Assembly (NCBI GenBank): GCA_963663285.2 | Contig: CAXXNI010000002.1 | Span: 62,001 to 126,000, forward strand | Origin: CAXXOK01 sp963663285 | GTDB taxonomy: Bacteria; Bacillota; Clostridia; Christensenellales; Aristaeellaceae | Length of the DNA: 64,000 bases | Direction: 5' to 3' | Part shown: piece after piece, positions 33,304 through 41,250 of the stretch | How the letters are laid out: each line of letters opens with the position of its first letter | How positions within the stretch are numbered: position 1 is the first letter of the stretch | The notes under the pieces: model-generated | Told to the model about the DNA's origin: nothing | What the model saw: the letters and a program-made list of their open reading frames with translations, nothing else | The model's database searches: none | Made by a program: the position numbers and the translations under genes

Positions 33304-34911
33304 ATGAAAAGACGATCATCCGAATTGGTGAAAAAGAATAACTTGCGCGCGCTGTACCTGATACTGGCGTCGCTGGTGCTGATTGTTGTGCTGTTTTCTT
33401 TGCCGATTTATCAGTTTAATACAGACGTATATACGAAAAAATCCAGCAATACGTTCGTAGGGGACGAACGTTACGTGGCTGCCCGCACGGAAGTGGACGA
33501 GGCTGCGGCGGCGTATGCCGCGCAGGGCGGTTTTGGCGATGTGAGCGTGAATGAAACCATCACCGAACGCGTAAACTCCAAAGGAGAAACCACGTCGCTG
33601 ATTACATTCCGGGTTACGGCTACGGTAACGCGCAACGGATGGAATTTTATCTCGTCCGGTTTGCCGGCCGGCCGGTTGTTGCTGGCTGCGATTGCACTGG
33701 TGGTGCTGGCGGCAGCACTTTTACTGGTAACGCTGCCCGGCACGGTGGATCAAGAGCCGGTGGGATTATCCAAGAAAACAGTGATGATCCGGCAAATTGC
33801 CTGCGGGTTTACGCTGGTTGCTATGCTGTTGATACCAATATTCCATTTCTATACGGTCAGTATGTTCCAGCGGCAGATTATCGCGCAGCTGTCGCAGGAA
33901 CCTACGCAGCGGCTTACCGCGCTGATTGCCGCAGCAGACACGTTTTTATATAGCGGTCAGGGCGGGGAGCAAGCCGGAGCGTTGCTGGAGGAATTAACCT
34001 ACCACTCGCTGATTTCGCTGTGGCTGCTGCTACCGCTGCTGTTCCTGATGATGGTGGAAGCTATTAAGTTGACCAAGGAATCCCTTTCGCATACACTGGC
34101 ACGTGGCGCACTGTATGCGTTTGTCATCGGCATGTGCGCGATGGTGCTGTATCCGTATTATGTAATGCTGATTACCGCGTTCCGGGATAATGCCGAGACG
34201 ACAGATATGTATTTTAAGCATATTTTTCCCACACAGTGGGTGTGGTCCAACATTACGGATATTGTCAACCGGAATGTGCCGCGCTTCCTGCTCAACTCCC
34301 TGATGCTGTCCAGCGGGGCGACGCTGTTGGCGCTGGTGTGCGGTATTCCCGCTGCCTATGCCATGGCGCGTATGCGTTTTAAAGGGAAGAAGATATTCCT
34401 TGGCTTTGTTATTATGAGCCAGATGTTTGCGCCTATCGTGCTGTTGGTAGGTATTTCCCAGCTGATGACCTTCCTGAAGCTGAATGATACCATCGTAGGC
34501 CTGATGCTGATTAATGCCGCTTTCAACCAGGCATTTGCCATTTGGCTTTTACACGGTACGTTTGTAGCAATTTCGCCGGAAATGGAGCAGGCAGCCAGCA
34601 TCGATGGGTGCAGCGTGGGCGGGTCGCTGTGGCATGTACTCTTGCCGATGGCGGCTCCGGGCATTGTTACGACGCTGATCTTTGTATTCATCAATGCATG
34701 GAACGAGTATACCATTTCCACCGTTCTCATCTCCACGCCGATTAAGAAACCAATAACGGTCGGCATTACTCAATTCAGCTCCTTTAACATGATTGAATGG
34801 CAGTATCTGTTTGCCTCGGCGCTGCTGGCAACCATTCCGGTCGTTATCCTGTTTATGCTGATTGAGAAGCATCTGGTAGCTGGGCTTACCTCCGGCGGTG
34901 TGAAAGGATAA
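33304..34911 (+). CDS. second CUT1 sugar importer, permease 2 with extended N-terminus
   Basis: This 535-residue protein is nearly twice the normal length of MalG/UgpE permeases. Residues from about 262 on form the usual permease, with EAA loop E-Q-A-A-S-I-D-G-C near 430 and C-terminal E-K-H-L-V-A-G-L-T-S-G-G-V-K-G. The extra part has membrane segments near 15-36, 122-142, 166-184 and 235-251, with outer loops of about 85 and 50 residues, the first carrying D-E-A-A-A-A-Y and a T-R-N-G-W-N region. The loops could contact the receptor, somewhat like the MalF P2 loop. Translation is continuous with no frameshift. Confidence 0.88.
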   Translation: MKRRSSELVKKNNLRALYLILASLVLIVVLFSLPIYQFNTDVYTKKSSNTFVGDERYVAARTEVDEAAAAYAAQGGFGDVSVNETITERVNSKGETTSLITFRVTATVTRNGWNFISSGLPAGRLLLAAIALVVLAAALLLVTLPGTVDQEPVGLSKKTVMIRQIACGFTLVAMLLIPIFHFYTVSMFQRQIIAQLSQEPTQRLTALIAAADTFLYSGQGGEQAGALLEELTYHSLISLWLLLPLLFLMMVEAIKLTKESLSHTLARGALYAFVIGMCAMVLYPYYVMLITAFRDNAETTDMYFKHIFPTQWVWSNITDIVNRNVPRFLLNSLMLSSGATLLALVCGIPAAYAMARMRFKGKKIFLGFVIMSQMFAPIVLLVGISQLMTFLKLNDTIVGLMLINAAFNQAFAIWLLHGTFVAISPEMEQAASIDGCSVGGSLWHVLLPMAAPGIVTTLIFVFINAWNEYTISTVLISTPIKKPITVGITQFSSFNMIEWQYLFASALLATIPVVILFMLIEKHLVAGLTSGGVKG

Positions 34912-34951
34912 TAGAGACGGTTTTTAAGAAAGAACAACAATAGAGCTAGGC

Positions 34952-34987
34952 AGGCAGCAGCTACGCAAGTGTGGCTGCTGCCTTTTT
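34952..34987 (+). terminator. intrinsic terminator of the second CUT1 operon
   Basis: A 10-bp stem AGGCAGCAGC/GCTGCTGCCT (34952-34961 with 34974-34983) with a 12-base loop runs into five T residues. Confidence 0.87.
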
Positions 34988-35068
34988 ACGGGCTATGTAC
35001 TAATATGACAAAATCAAGATGTATTATTGTATAAAGATGGAGAAATAATAGATAAAAGCCAATACGTA

Positions 35069-35097
35069 TTGACGATAAAACAGGCACTTGTTATACT
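35069..35097 (+). promoter_or_regulatory. promoter of the nagB-nagA operon
   Basis: TTGACG (35069-35074) and TATACT (35092-35097) are 17 bases apart. The same two hexamers and spacing occur before the LacI gene (4106) and the aldo/keto reductase (59599). Confidence 0.78.
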
Positions 35098-35159
35098 GGA
35101 CAAAACAGCCGGTATGGGCTTTGGTGCCCGCGCCGGTAACGAGCGATGGAGATGAGCGA

Positions 35160-35885
35160 ATGCGGATTCACCAATATGAGAACGAGCAGCAGGTGGGGCA
35201 AGCAGCGGCTATTATAATTGGCGCGCAGGTGCTGCGTAAGCCGAATTCTGTACTGGGATTGGCTACCGGGTCCTCCCCGATACCAACGTATCAGGAATTG
35301 ATTCGATTGTACAAGTCGGGCGTGCTGGATTTCTCCGGCGTAACGACGTTCAATCTGGATGAATATTGCCGCCTGCCGGAAGAGCACCCTTGCAGCTATC
35401 ATTATTTTATGCGCAAGGAGTTGTTTGACCACATCAATGTTGCGGCGCAAAATACGCATATTCCCAACGGAAACGCGGCGGATATGGCGGATGAATCCAC
35501 ACGGTACGACCGGGCGATCGTCAGCGCGGGCGGGATCGATTTGCAGCTGCTGGGCATTGGCCGCAATGGGCACATCGGCTTTAACGAACCCTCGGACCAA
35601 TTTGTATACGGCTGCCACGTGGTAAAACTGACGCAAAGCACCATCGAAGCAAACCGCCGTTTCTTTGACCGGGAAGATGATGTGCCCCGGGAAGCGGTAA
35701 GCTTGGGTATCGGCAGTATTATGAACGCGAAGAGCGTATTGCTCATTGCAACTGGCGCGGATAAAGCCACAGCGGTACGGAAAGCCATCCATGAGGATAT
35801 CGACCCGGAAACGCAAGCCAGCATTCTGCGTACGCATCCTAACGTGATCTTCCTGCTGGATAAAGCAGCGGCTTCGCTGCTGTAA
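35160..35885 (+). CDS. nagB: glucosamine-6-phosphate deaminase
   Basis: This 241-residue cytoplasmic enzyme turns glucosamine-6-phosphate into fructose-6-phosphate and ammonia. Hallmarks are G-L-A-T-G-S-S-P near residue 33, the catalytic stretch F-N-L-D-E-Y (Asp near 66), G-R-N-G-H-I-G-F-N-E-P (about 133-143) and the H-P-C-S-Y-H-Y-F-M segment. ATG at 35160 follows GGAG; the frame is open further upstream through the promoter, which rules that out. It is followed by nagA, completing the GlcNAc-6-phosphate route. Confidence 0.96.
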   Translation: MRIHQYENEQQVGQAAAIIIGAQVLRKPNSVLGLATGSSPIPTYQELIRLYKSGVLDFSGVTTFNLDEYCRLPEEHPCSYHYFMRKELFDHINVAAQNTHIPNGNAADMADESTRYDRAIVSAGGIDLQLLGIGRNGHIGFNEPSDQFVYGCHVVKLTQSTIEANRRFFDREDDVPREAVSLGIGSIMNAKSVLLIATGADKATAVRKAIHEDIDPETQASILRTHPNVIFLLDKAAASLL

Positions 35886-35969
35886 AAGCAGTTTGCACAT
35901 TTGCCTTGCATCTTATATACTAAGGGTACCCGCTTCACTGCGCATTGCGGCGCGAAAAGAGGAATAGGT

Positions 35970-37097
35970 ATGGAAATAAAGGGTGTATTGTATTTTGGGG
36001 ACGATTTTGCGTTCCATTACGGTGATGTAGCGTTCGAGAACGGGCGGTTTACGCGTGTTTCTCCGCGGACGGAGGAACCGCCTGCGGATTGTGATTTTCT
36101 GTTGCCGGGTTTGGTGGATATTCACCTGCATGGCAACAGCGGCGCGGATTTTTCGGATGGGGATTATGACGGACTGGTCAGAATGGCGCGCTTTTTGGCG
36201 AAGAACGGAGTTACCAGTTTCAGCCCCACATCGATGACGATGCCGGAGGAGACGCTATGCAAGGCGTTTGGCACCGCGGTTCGCCTGCGGGAGGAAGCGC
36301 CGGATAACGCTGCTGTCATCCGCGGGATTACGATGGAGGGGCCGTTTTTCAACGTTAAAAAGAAAGGCGCACAGGCGGCGGAAAACCTGCGTCTGCCAGA
36401 CTATGCAGCGTACCACCGTATGCAGGAGGCAGCCGGCGGGATGATACGCATCGCGTGCGTGGCTCCGGAACTGGAAGGGGCGGAAAGCTATATCCGCGCT
36501 GTGGCAAAAGAAGGGGTTATTGTCTCTGTCGCGCATACCAATGCGGATTATCAAGCTGCGTCTATGGGCTTTGATGCGGGTATTACCCATGTAACACACT
36601 TGTTTAACGCGATGCCGCCGCTGCACCACCGCGAGCCGGGCGTAATCGGCGCGGCAGCAGAACGGGAACAGGTGACTGCGGAGCTGATCTGCGACGGCAT
36701 CCACATCCATCCCAGCGTGGTACGCGCCGCTTTTAAGCTGTTTGGCGCGGGCCGCATTTGCCTGATCAGCGATGCGATTGCGGCTACGGGGCTGCAAGAT
36801 GGGCATTGCTTGCTGGGCGGACAGGAAGTTACGGTGCGCGACGGACGCGCAACGCTTGCGGACGGTACCATCGCGGGGTCTGCGGCGATTTTGTTTGATT
36901 GCGTAAAAACAGCCGTATCCATGGGTATTCCGCTTGCGGATGCGGTGCGCTGCGCGGCGGTAAACCCGGCGCGTGTGATGGGCGTAGATGATATTGGCGT
37001 AATTGCGGTTGGCAAACAGGCGGACTGCCTGCTGTGCGGGACTGAACTGACGCTGAAACAAGTGTATCTGGGCGGCAAGCCGCTTGAAGATGCGTAA
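35970..37097 (+). CDS. nagA: N-acetylglucosamine-6-phosphate deacetylase
   Basis: This 375-residue amidohydrolase removes the acetyl group from GlcNAc-6-phosphate, feeding NagB. The metal site is visible: D-I-H-L-H-G (near residue 48), the E of T-M-E-G-P-F (about 123), V-A-H-T-N-A near 186, H-L-F-N-A-M-P near 207 and the catalytic Asp in L-I-S-D-A-I near 265. ATG at 35970 follows AAGAGGA. It lies 84 bases after nagB in the same operon. Confidence 0.95.
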   Translation: MEIKGVLYFGDDFAFHYGDVAFENGRFTRVSPRTEEPPADCDFLLPGLVDIHLHGNSGADFSDGDYDGLVRMARFLAKNGVTSFSPTSMTMPEETLCKAFGTAVRLREEAPDNAAVIRGITMEGPFFNVKKKGAQAAENLRLPDYAAYHRMQEAAGGMIRIACVAPELEGAESYIRAVAKEGVIVSVAHTNADYQAASMGFDAGITHVTHLFNAMPPLHHREPGVIGAAAEREQVTAELICDGIHIHPSVVRAAFKLFGAGRICLISDAIAATGLQDGHCLLGGQEVTVRDGRATLADGTIAGSAAILFDCVKTAVSMGIPLADAVRCAAVNPARVMGVDDIGVIAVGKQADCLLCGTELTLKQVYLGGKPLEDA

Positions 37098-37126
37098 GAA
37101 GAGGTAAACAGCTGGGAGGCGGCAAT

Positions 37127-38497
37127 ATGGGCACGTTGTGTATTCGCAATGCGGACGCCATTGTTACGGTGGATGCGCAGGACCGTGTGTTGAAAGGCGC
37201 GAGCCTGCTGGTGAAGGATAACGTGATTCAAGCTATTGGGCAGGAACCGTACGAAGCGGATACGGTGATTGATGCCACGGGCTGCTTTGTGTATCCGGGG
37301 CTTGTAAATACACACCACCACCTGTACCAGACGTTTACGCGCAATTTGCCGCAGGTGCAGCGGATGGAACTGTTTGACTGGCTGCGCACCCTGTATGAAA
37401 TTTGGCGCGGGCTGGATGAGGATTGCGTGTATTTCAGCGCGCTGACCGGCATGGGAGAACTGCTGAAATACGGCTGTACCACCTGTATGGATCACCACTA
37501 TGTATTTCCCAAACAAGGATCGCAGCACTATCTGGACAGGCAGTTTGCGGCAGCCGATCTGCTGGGGATGCGCTTCGTGGCGACGCGCGGGAGTATGTCC
37601 CGCGGGAAGAGCGAAGGCGGCTTACCGCCGGATGAGCTGGTGCAAAGCGTGGATGAAATACTGCGCGATAGCCAGCGGCTGGTGGAGAAGTATCACGATG
37701 CGGCTCCCTATGCGATGCATAATGTCGCGCTTGCGCCCTGCTCGCCTTTCAGTGTAACGACTGATTTACTCAAGGAATCCGCCAAATTGGCACGCAGCCT
37801 GAAGGTGCGGCTGCACACCCACCTTGCGGAAACGAAGGATGAAACAGACTTTTGCCTGCAAGTGCTGGGGAAACGCCCCCTGCGGTATATGGAAGACTGC
37901 GGCTGGCTGGGCAGCGACGTATGGTTTGCCCACGGCATCCACTTTACCGATGCGGAATTGAAGGTGCTGGCCGATACAAAAACCGGGGTCGCGCATTGCC
38001 CTGTATCCAATATGAAACTATCCTCCGGCGTATGCCGTATTCCGGATATGCTTTCGCTGTGCGTACCGGTAGGGCTGGCGGTGGATGGCAGCGCCAGCAA
38101 CGATGGTTCTAACCTGCTGGCGGAACTGCGTACGGCGTATTTATTGCATCGCCTTACGTATAGTGCCGATGCGCCTACCGGGTACGAACTGTTAAAAATT
38201 GCTACACGCGGCAGTGCGCAGGTGCTGGGGCGAAGCGATATCGGCAGCTTGGAAACAGGCAAAGCGGCGGATTTCTTTTTACTGGATGTAAATTGTTTGG
38301 AGATGACAGGCGCTAAGCTGGACCCTGCTAATTTGCCGGGTACGGTTGGCTATGCCCATCCGGCGAAGTATGTGGTTGTGAATGGAAAGATCGTCGTAAA
38401 AGACGGTGAATTGACAACCATTGACGAAAGAAGTACAGCCGCAAAGGCGGAAAAGCTGGTCGCCGGACTGCTGAAACGTGCAGAGAATAATGGTTGA
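37127..38497 (+). CDS. 8-oxoguanine deaminase-like amidohydrolase
   Basis: This 456-residue zinc amidohydrolase of the ATZ/TRZ group resembles 8-oxoguanine deaminases, which hydrolyse oxidised guanine to urate. Metal-site motifs are N-T-H-H-H (near 61-65), H-T-H-L-A-E near 224, A-H-G-I-H near 264 and V-D-G-S-A-S-N-D near 317; the N-D-G variant and the Q-T-F-T-R-N-L segment are features I associate with that subgroup. GGGAGGCGG precedes the ATG, 29 bases after nagA. A chlorohydrolase- or guanine deaminase-type substrate cannot be excluded. Its link to amino-sugar breakdown is unclear. Confidence 0.85.
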   Translation: MGTLCIRNADAIVTVDAQDRVLKGASLLVKDNVIQAIGQEPYEADTVIDATGCFVYPGLVNTHHHLYQTFTRNLPQVQRMELFDWLRTLYEIWRGLDEDCVYFSALTGMGELLKYGCTTCMDHHYVFPKQGSQHYLDRQFAAADLLGMRFVATRGSMSRGKSEGGLPPDELVQSVDEILRDSQRLVEKYHDAAPYAMHNVALAPCSPFSVTTDLLKESAKLARSLKVRLHTHLAETKDETDFCLQVLGKRPLRYMEDCGWLGSDVWFAHGIHFTDAELKVLADTKTGVAHCPVSNMKLSSGVCRIPDMLSLCVPVGLAVDGSASNDGSNLLAELRTAYLLHRLTYSADAPTGYELLKIATRGSAQVLGRSDIGSLETGKAADFFLLDVNCLEMTGAKLDPANLPGTVGYAHPAKYVVVNGKIVVKDGELTTIDERSTAAKAEKLVAGLLKRAENNG

Positions 38498-38602
38498 TGG
38501 ATGAAACTCTCATGCAGATTGCAGACAAACAAAATTTACGGTACCGTAGCAAGAATGAAGCAAGCTGCGGTTGATCCGGCCAGAGCAATAGCAAGCAGTA
38601 TA

Positions 38603-38632
38603 AAAGCGCCGCTGATTTTTCAGCGGCGCTTT
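38603..38632. terminator. bidirectional terminator between convergent genes
   Basis: A 12-bp stem AAAGCGCCGCTG/CAGCGGCGCTTT (38603-38614 with 38621-38632) closes a 6-base loop. T-rich ends on both strands let it stop the nagB-nagA operon and the convergent secreted-protein gene. Confidence 0.82.
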
Positions 38633-38650
38633 GGTGTTGGAAGAAAGCCC

Positions 38651-39121
38651 TTATTTAAAGCCAAGGTTCGCTTTCCCGGAATAGGGCGAAAAGACAACCG
38701 AGCCACTATCCACTATAAAGAACTGTCCATCCGCAAGGTCGTATGTGACTTCGGTTTTATCGCTGCCCTCGGTATAGCCACTGTACGTGGGGCTGCTGAT
38801 CCATTCGTATTCGTAAATGTCGCCGGAGTAGTCCAGGTTTACGCCGCTGGCATCCAGTACGTCGCCCCACATGATGGTGGCGTACACGCCGTCCGATGCT
38901 TGGATGGTCCACTTCCCGGCGGGAATATCCGTGCCGACCCCGTATACGCCCGCGGGTACGGTAACCGCCTGCCATTCCTCGCTGTTCCAAATCGCCAGTT
39001 CCACCTGCTCCTGCAAGGCAACCAGCTCGTCAAAACTCATACCGGAAAGGTCGATTTCCGCCATTGCGGCAAAGGGGAAAAGCAGTAAAAATACCGTCAG
39101 AATTACAAGCCACTTCTTCAT
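38651..39121 (-). CDS. small secreted protein with D-I-P-A-G motif domain
   Basis: This 156-residue protein has a signal peptide (residues 1-21, cut after A-M-A) and then a short helix and a beta-rich domain. The V-G-T-D-I-P-A-G-K-W segment near residue 63 recurs in many secreted Firmicute proteins of unknown function, where V-G-x-D-I-P-A-G-x-Y starts a small beta domain. The domain is acidic and aromatic-rich. A TATACT-like element near 39260 (minus strand) might be its promoter, without a good -35 box. It appears to be a single-gene unit; function unknown. Confidence 0.8.
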   Translation of the reverse strand: MKKWLVILTVFLLLFPFAAMAEIDLSGMSFDELVALQEQVELAIWNSEEWQAVTVPAGVYGVGTDIPAGKWTIQASDGVYATIMWGDVLDASGVNLDYSGDIYEYEWISSPTYSGYTEGSDKTEVTYDLADGQFFIVDSGSVVFSPYSGKANLGFK

Positions 39122-39636
39122 GAGAATACCACCTTTCTTTATACATAGCTAAAGGTCGGGCGATGTGGTTAAACGCAAGCAAGGAAGCTTTTCGTTGTGC
39201 ATGGAAATGGGCAGTACTTGGATGTCTGTAATTGGAGAAAGAACACGACTTCTGTATATAGTATACGACAAACGTGATGAAAATGCCATCGTATTTAATG
39301 CCTTCGATTTAGTTGCAATCAATCTTGTTTCGTTGGTGAATTAAGTAACAGCGTTGGAACTATTTATAAATAAAAGCCGCATATAGCGGCGATAGATATA
39401 GCTGAACTTCTGCTTACAATGATATGTGAGCTTAGGGAAATAGGCTATCGCTTTATATATGATAGCATCATGACGATGTGGAAGATGACTTGTATTGAGG
39501 AATTGAAACATCGGACATAAGTCTCATGCGAAAGAGTTCTGACGTATCAATCGGCCGATGAATGGAAATGAGCGCTTTCAACAATGCGGACTGGCGTAGA
39601 CAAATTGCAATAGACACATAAAGAGCTGTCCTGAAA
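39122..39636. other. 515-base intergenic region
   Basis: No gene or recognisable RNA was found. It contains the upstream region of the secreted-protein gene and, at 39371-39389, a minus-strand terminator. The sequence is AT-rich and has no repeats of note. Confidence 0.5.
39371..39389 (-). terminator. intrinsic terminator for the membrane glycosyltransferase operon
   Basis: On the minus strand a 5-bp stem GCCGC/GCGGC (39385-39389 with 39375-39379, 5-base loop) is followed by TTTTATTTATA. It lies about 250 bases after the stop of the last membrane glycosyltransferase-like gene. Confidence 0.6.
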
Positions 39637-41250
39637 TCAGCTTTCCGCAGCTGTCCGCTCGTACATTGTGCAAATCACATTACCGTAGCTTTGCAATGTA
39701 AACAGCGCCGTATAGCCCTGCGGCGGTTCAATGCCGTAGATACTGGCATAGGTTTCATTGTAAAACAGGTAAGGAGCGTCGGGATTTTTGGTAACGGTAA
39801 GCAACGCGCGTTCTTTATCGGGCAAGATCAAATACCCGTTTTCGATGCCGAATGCACTCATATCGTCCCGTGCGCCCAGTTCCAGAGGCAATGCCGTATT
39901 ACGCTCCGTAGAAGCACACAGCTTTTTCATGGCATTTACGGTACTTACATCCCAATAGTCCAGCTCATATTGATCCTGTGCGCTTGAAACCAGCATATTA
40001 TAATATGCATACTGATAGGGATGGTTTTGAATAAGCCCTATGGCTTGCCAACCCATCGCGGCGATAAGCGCGCCTACGCCGATGGCGCGGCGTATTTTCT
40101 GCTTCGCCATTGCCGTAGCCAGCATTTGCAAGGCAAGCCCACCCATAGCAGCAATTGAGGCATATATAAAGTAAAAATGCCGCCAGCCGTTATACAACAA
40201 GGGCCGTGCGATCACGACATATCCAACTGGCAACAGCCATAACAATGTGAGCACAACAAGCAAAGGACAGCGGCTGTCACGCTTGATGCACAGCAGGATG
40301 GCGGCCAGCTGCCCAAGGGCGGCCAGTCCTACTATCCATAGCGGGGTCGTTACTGTAATCATCGTTGGCAGGTATAACCGGGGCAGCGGCAGACCGCGCG
40401 TTGGGTTATAATGCACATCGTTAAACAGCACAACGCCGTGCCAGCGGGAGAAGCCGGAGGCGTTTCCAAGCAGATAGGTGATGTAACCTGCAGGATCATT
40501 CCATGCCGCCGGCGTGAGCAGCCAGTAAAAGCATACGAAGGCGATAATGGCAGTGATACCAGCCAAAACGCGCCCGGTGGTAAGCTCCCGCTTGTGAAAC
40601 AGGGTAGCAAACGTAGCGATGCCGATAAGCCCCCATGGTAAAATGCCGATGATCTTCGTGTTGGTTGCCAGTGCGCCGAAGAGTGAAAACAACAGAGCAC
40701 GCCGTAATGTGGGCGCTTTTAAAAAACGTGCGCCGGATGCGAGCGTGCAAAGAACCAGCGCTAAAAGCACAATATCCTTGTTGTTATAGTGCCCCTGTGC
40801 GAAGAAACGGGGCGACAGATAGAGCAGCAGGGCTGTAGCGATGCGCAGTATGCGGCTGAGGCCAAGTGATTCGGCCAGCAGATACAGCGCCAGTACGGCA
40901 GCCATGAACCACAGCCAAGTATAGGCATGCCAAAGCGCAGATAATACATCGGCAGATTGCCCGGCAAGCAGCAGCAGCGGCGCCGCCGGATAGTAGGCAG
41001 CTTCGCCGTGATCCCGTTCAATGCTTTGGGAAATAAGCTCCACGCCTTGTGCCTTGTAGTACTGCGCAGGTGCGCTATCGCTGCCCAGCAGTTGAACAGC
41101 GTATTCGTACAGGTTTTGCCGTAAAATCTCCTGCTCGCTGAACTCGTCGCAATACATGCCGTAATCCCCGGCAGTGATAAGGCCAATGAGGGTAAGCGCT
41201 AAGAAGAAGAGCACCGTCCATAGCCGGGCATGACGCTGAAATACCGTCAT
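39637..41250 (-). CDS. membrane glycosyltransferase-like protein (GT-C fold), copy B
   Basis: This 537-residue protein has about 11 to 12 membrane segments and looks like a GT-C (ArnT/PMT-like) transferase that uses a lipid-linked sugar. An acidic pair in the first outer loop (G-D-Y-G-M-Y-C-D-E near residue 26) is the expected catalytic region. The segment G-H-Y-N-N-K-D near 165 and G-W-R-H-F-Y-F near 365 are shared with the next gene upstream, so the two are paralogues. ATG at 41250 overlaps the upstream stop (ATGA). The acceptor is unknown. Confidence 0.8.
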   Translation of the reverse strand: MTVFQRHARLWTVLFFLALTLIGLITAGDYGMYCDEFSEQEILRQNLYEYAVQLLGSDSAPAQYYKAQGVELISQSIERDHGEAAYYPAAPLLLLAGQSADVLSALWHAYTWLWFMAAVLALYLLAESLGLSRILRIATALLLYLSPRFFAQGHYNNKDIVLLALVLCTLASGARFLKAPTLRRALLFSLFGALATNTKIIGILPWGLIGIATFATLFHKRELTTGRVLAGITAIIAFVCFYWLLTPAAWNDPAGYITYLLGNASGFSRWHGVVLFNDVHYNPTRGLPLPRLYLPTMITVTTPLWIVGLAALGQLAAILLCIKRDSRCPLLVVLTLLWLLPVGYVVIARPLLYNGWRHFYFIYASIAAMGGLALQMLATAMAKQKIRRAIGVGALIAAMGWQAIGLIQNHPYQYAYYNMLVSSAQDQYELDYWDVSTVNAMKKLCASTERNTALPLELGARDDMSAFGIENGYLILPDKERALLTVTKNPDAPYLFYNETYASIYGIEPPQGYTALFTLQSYGNVICTMYERTAAES

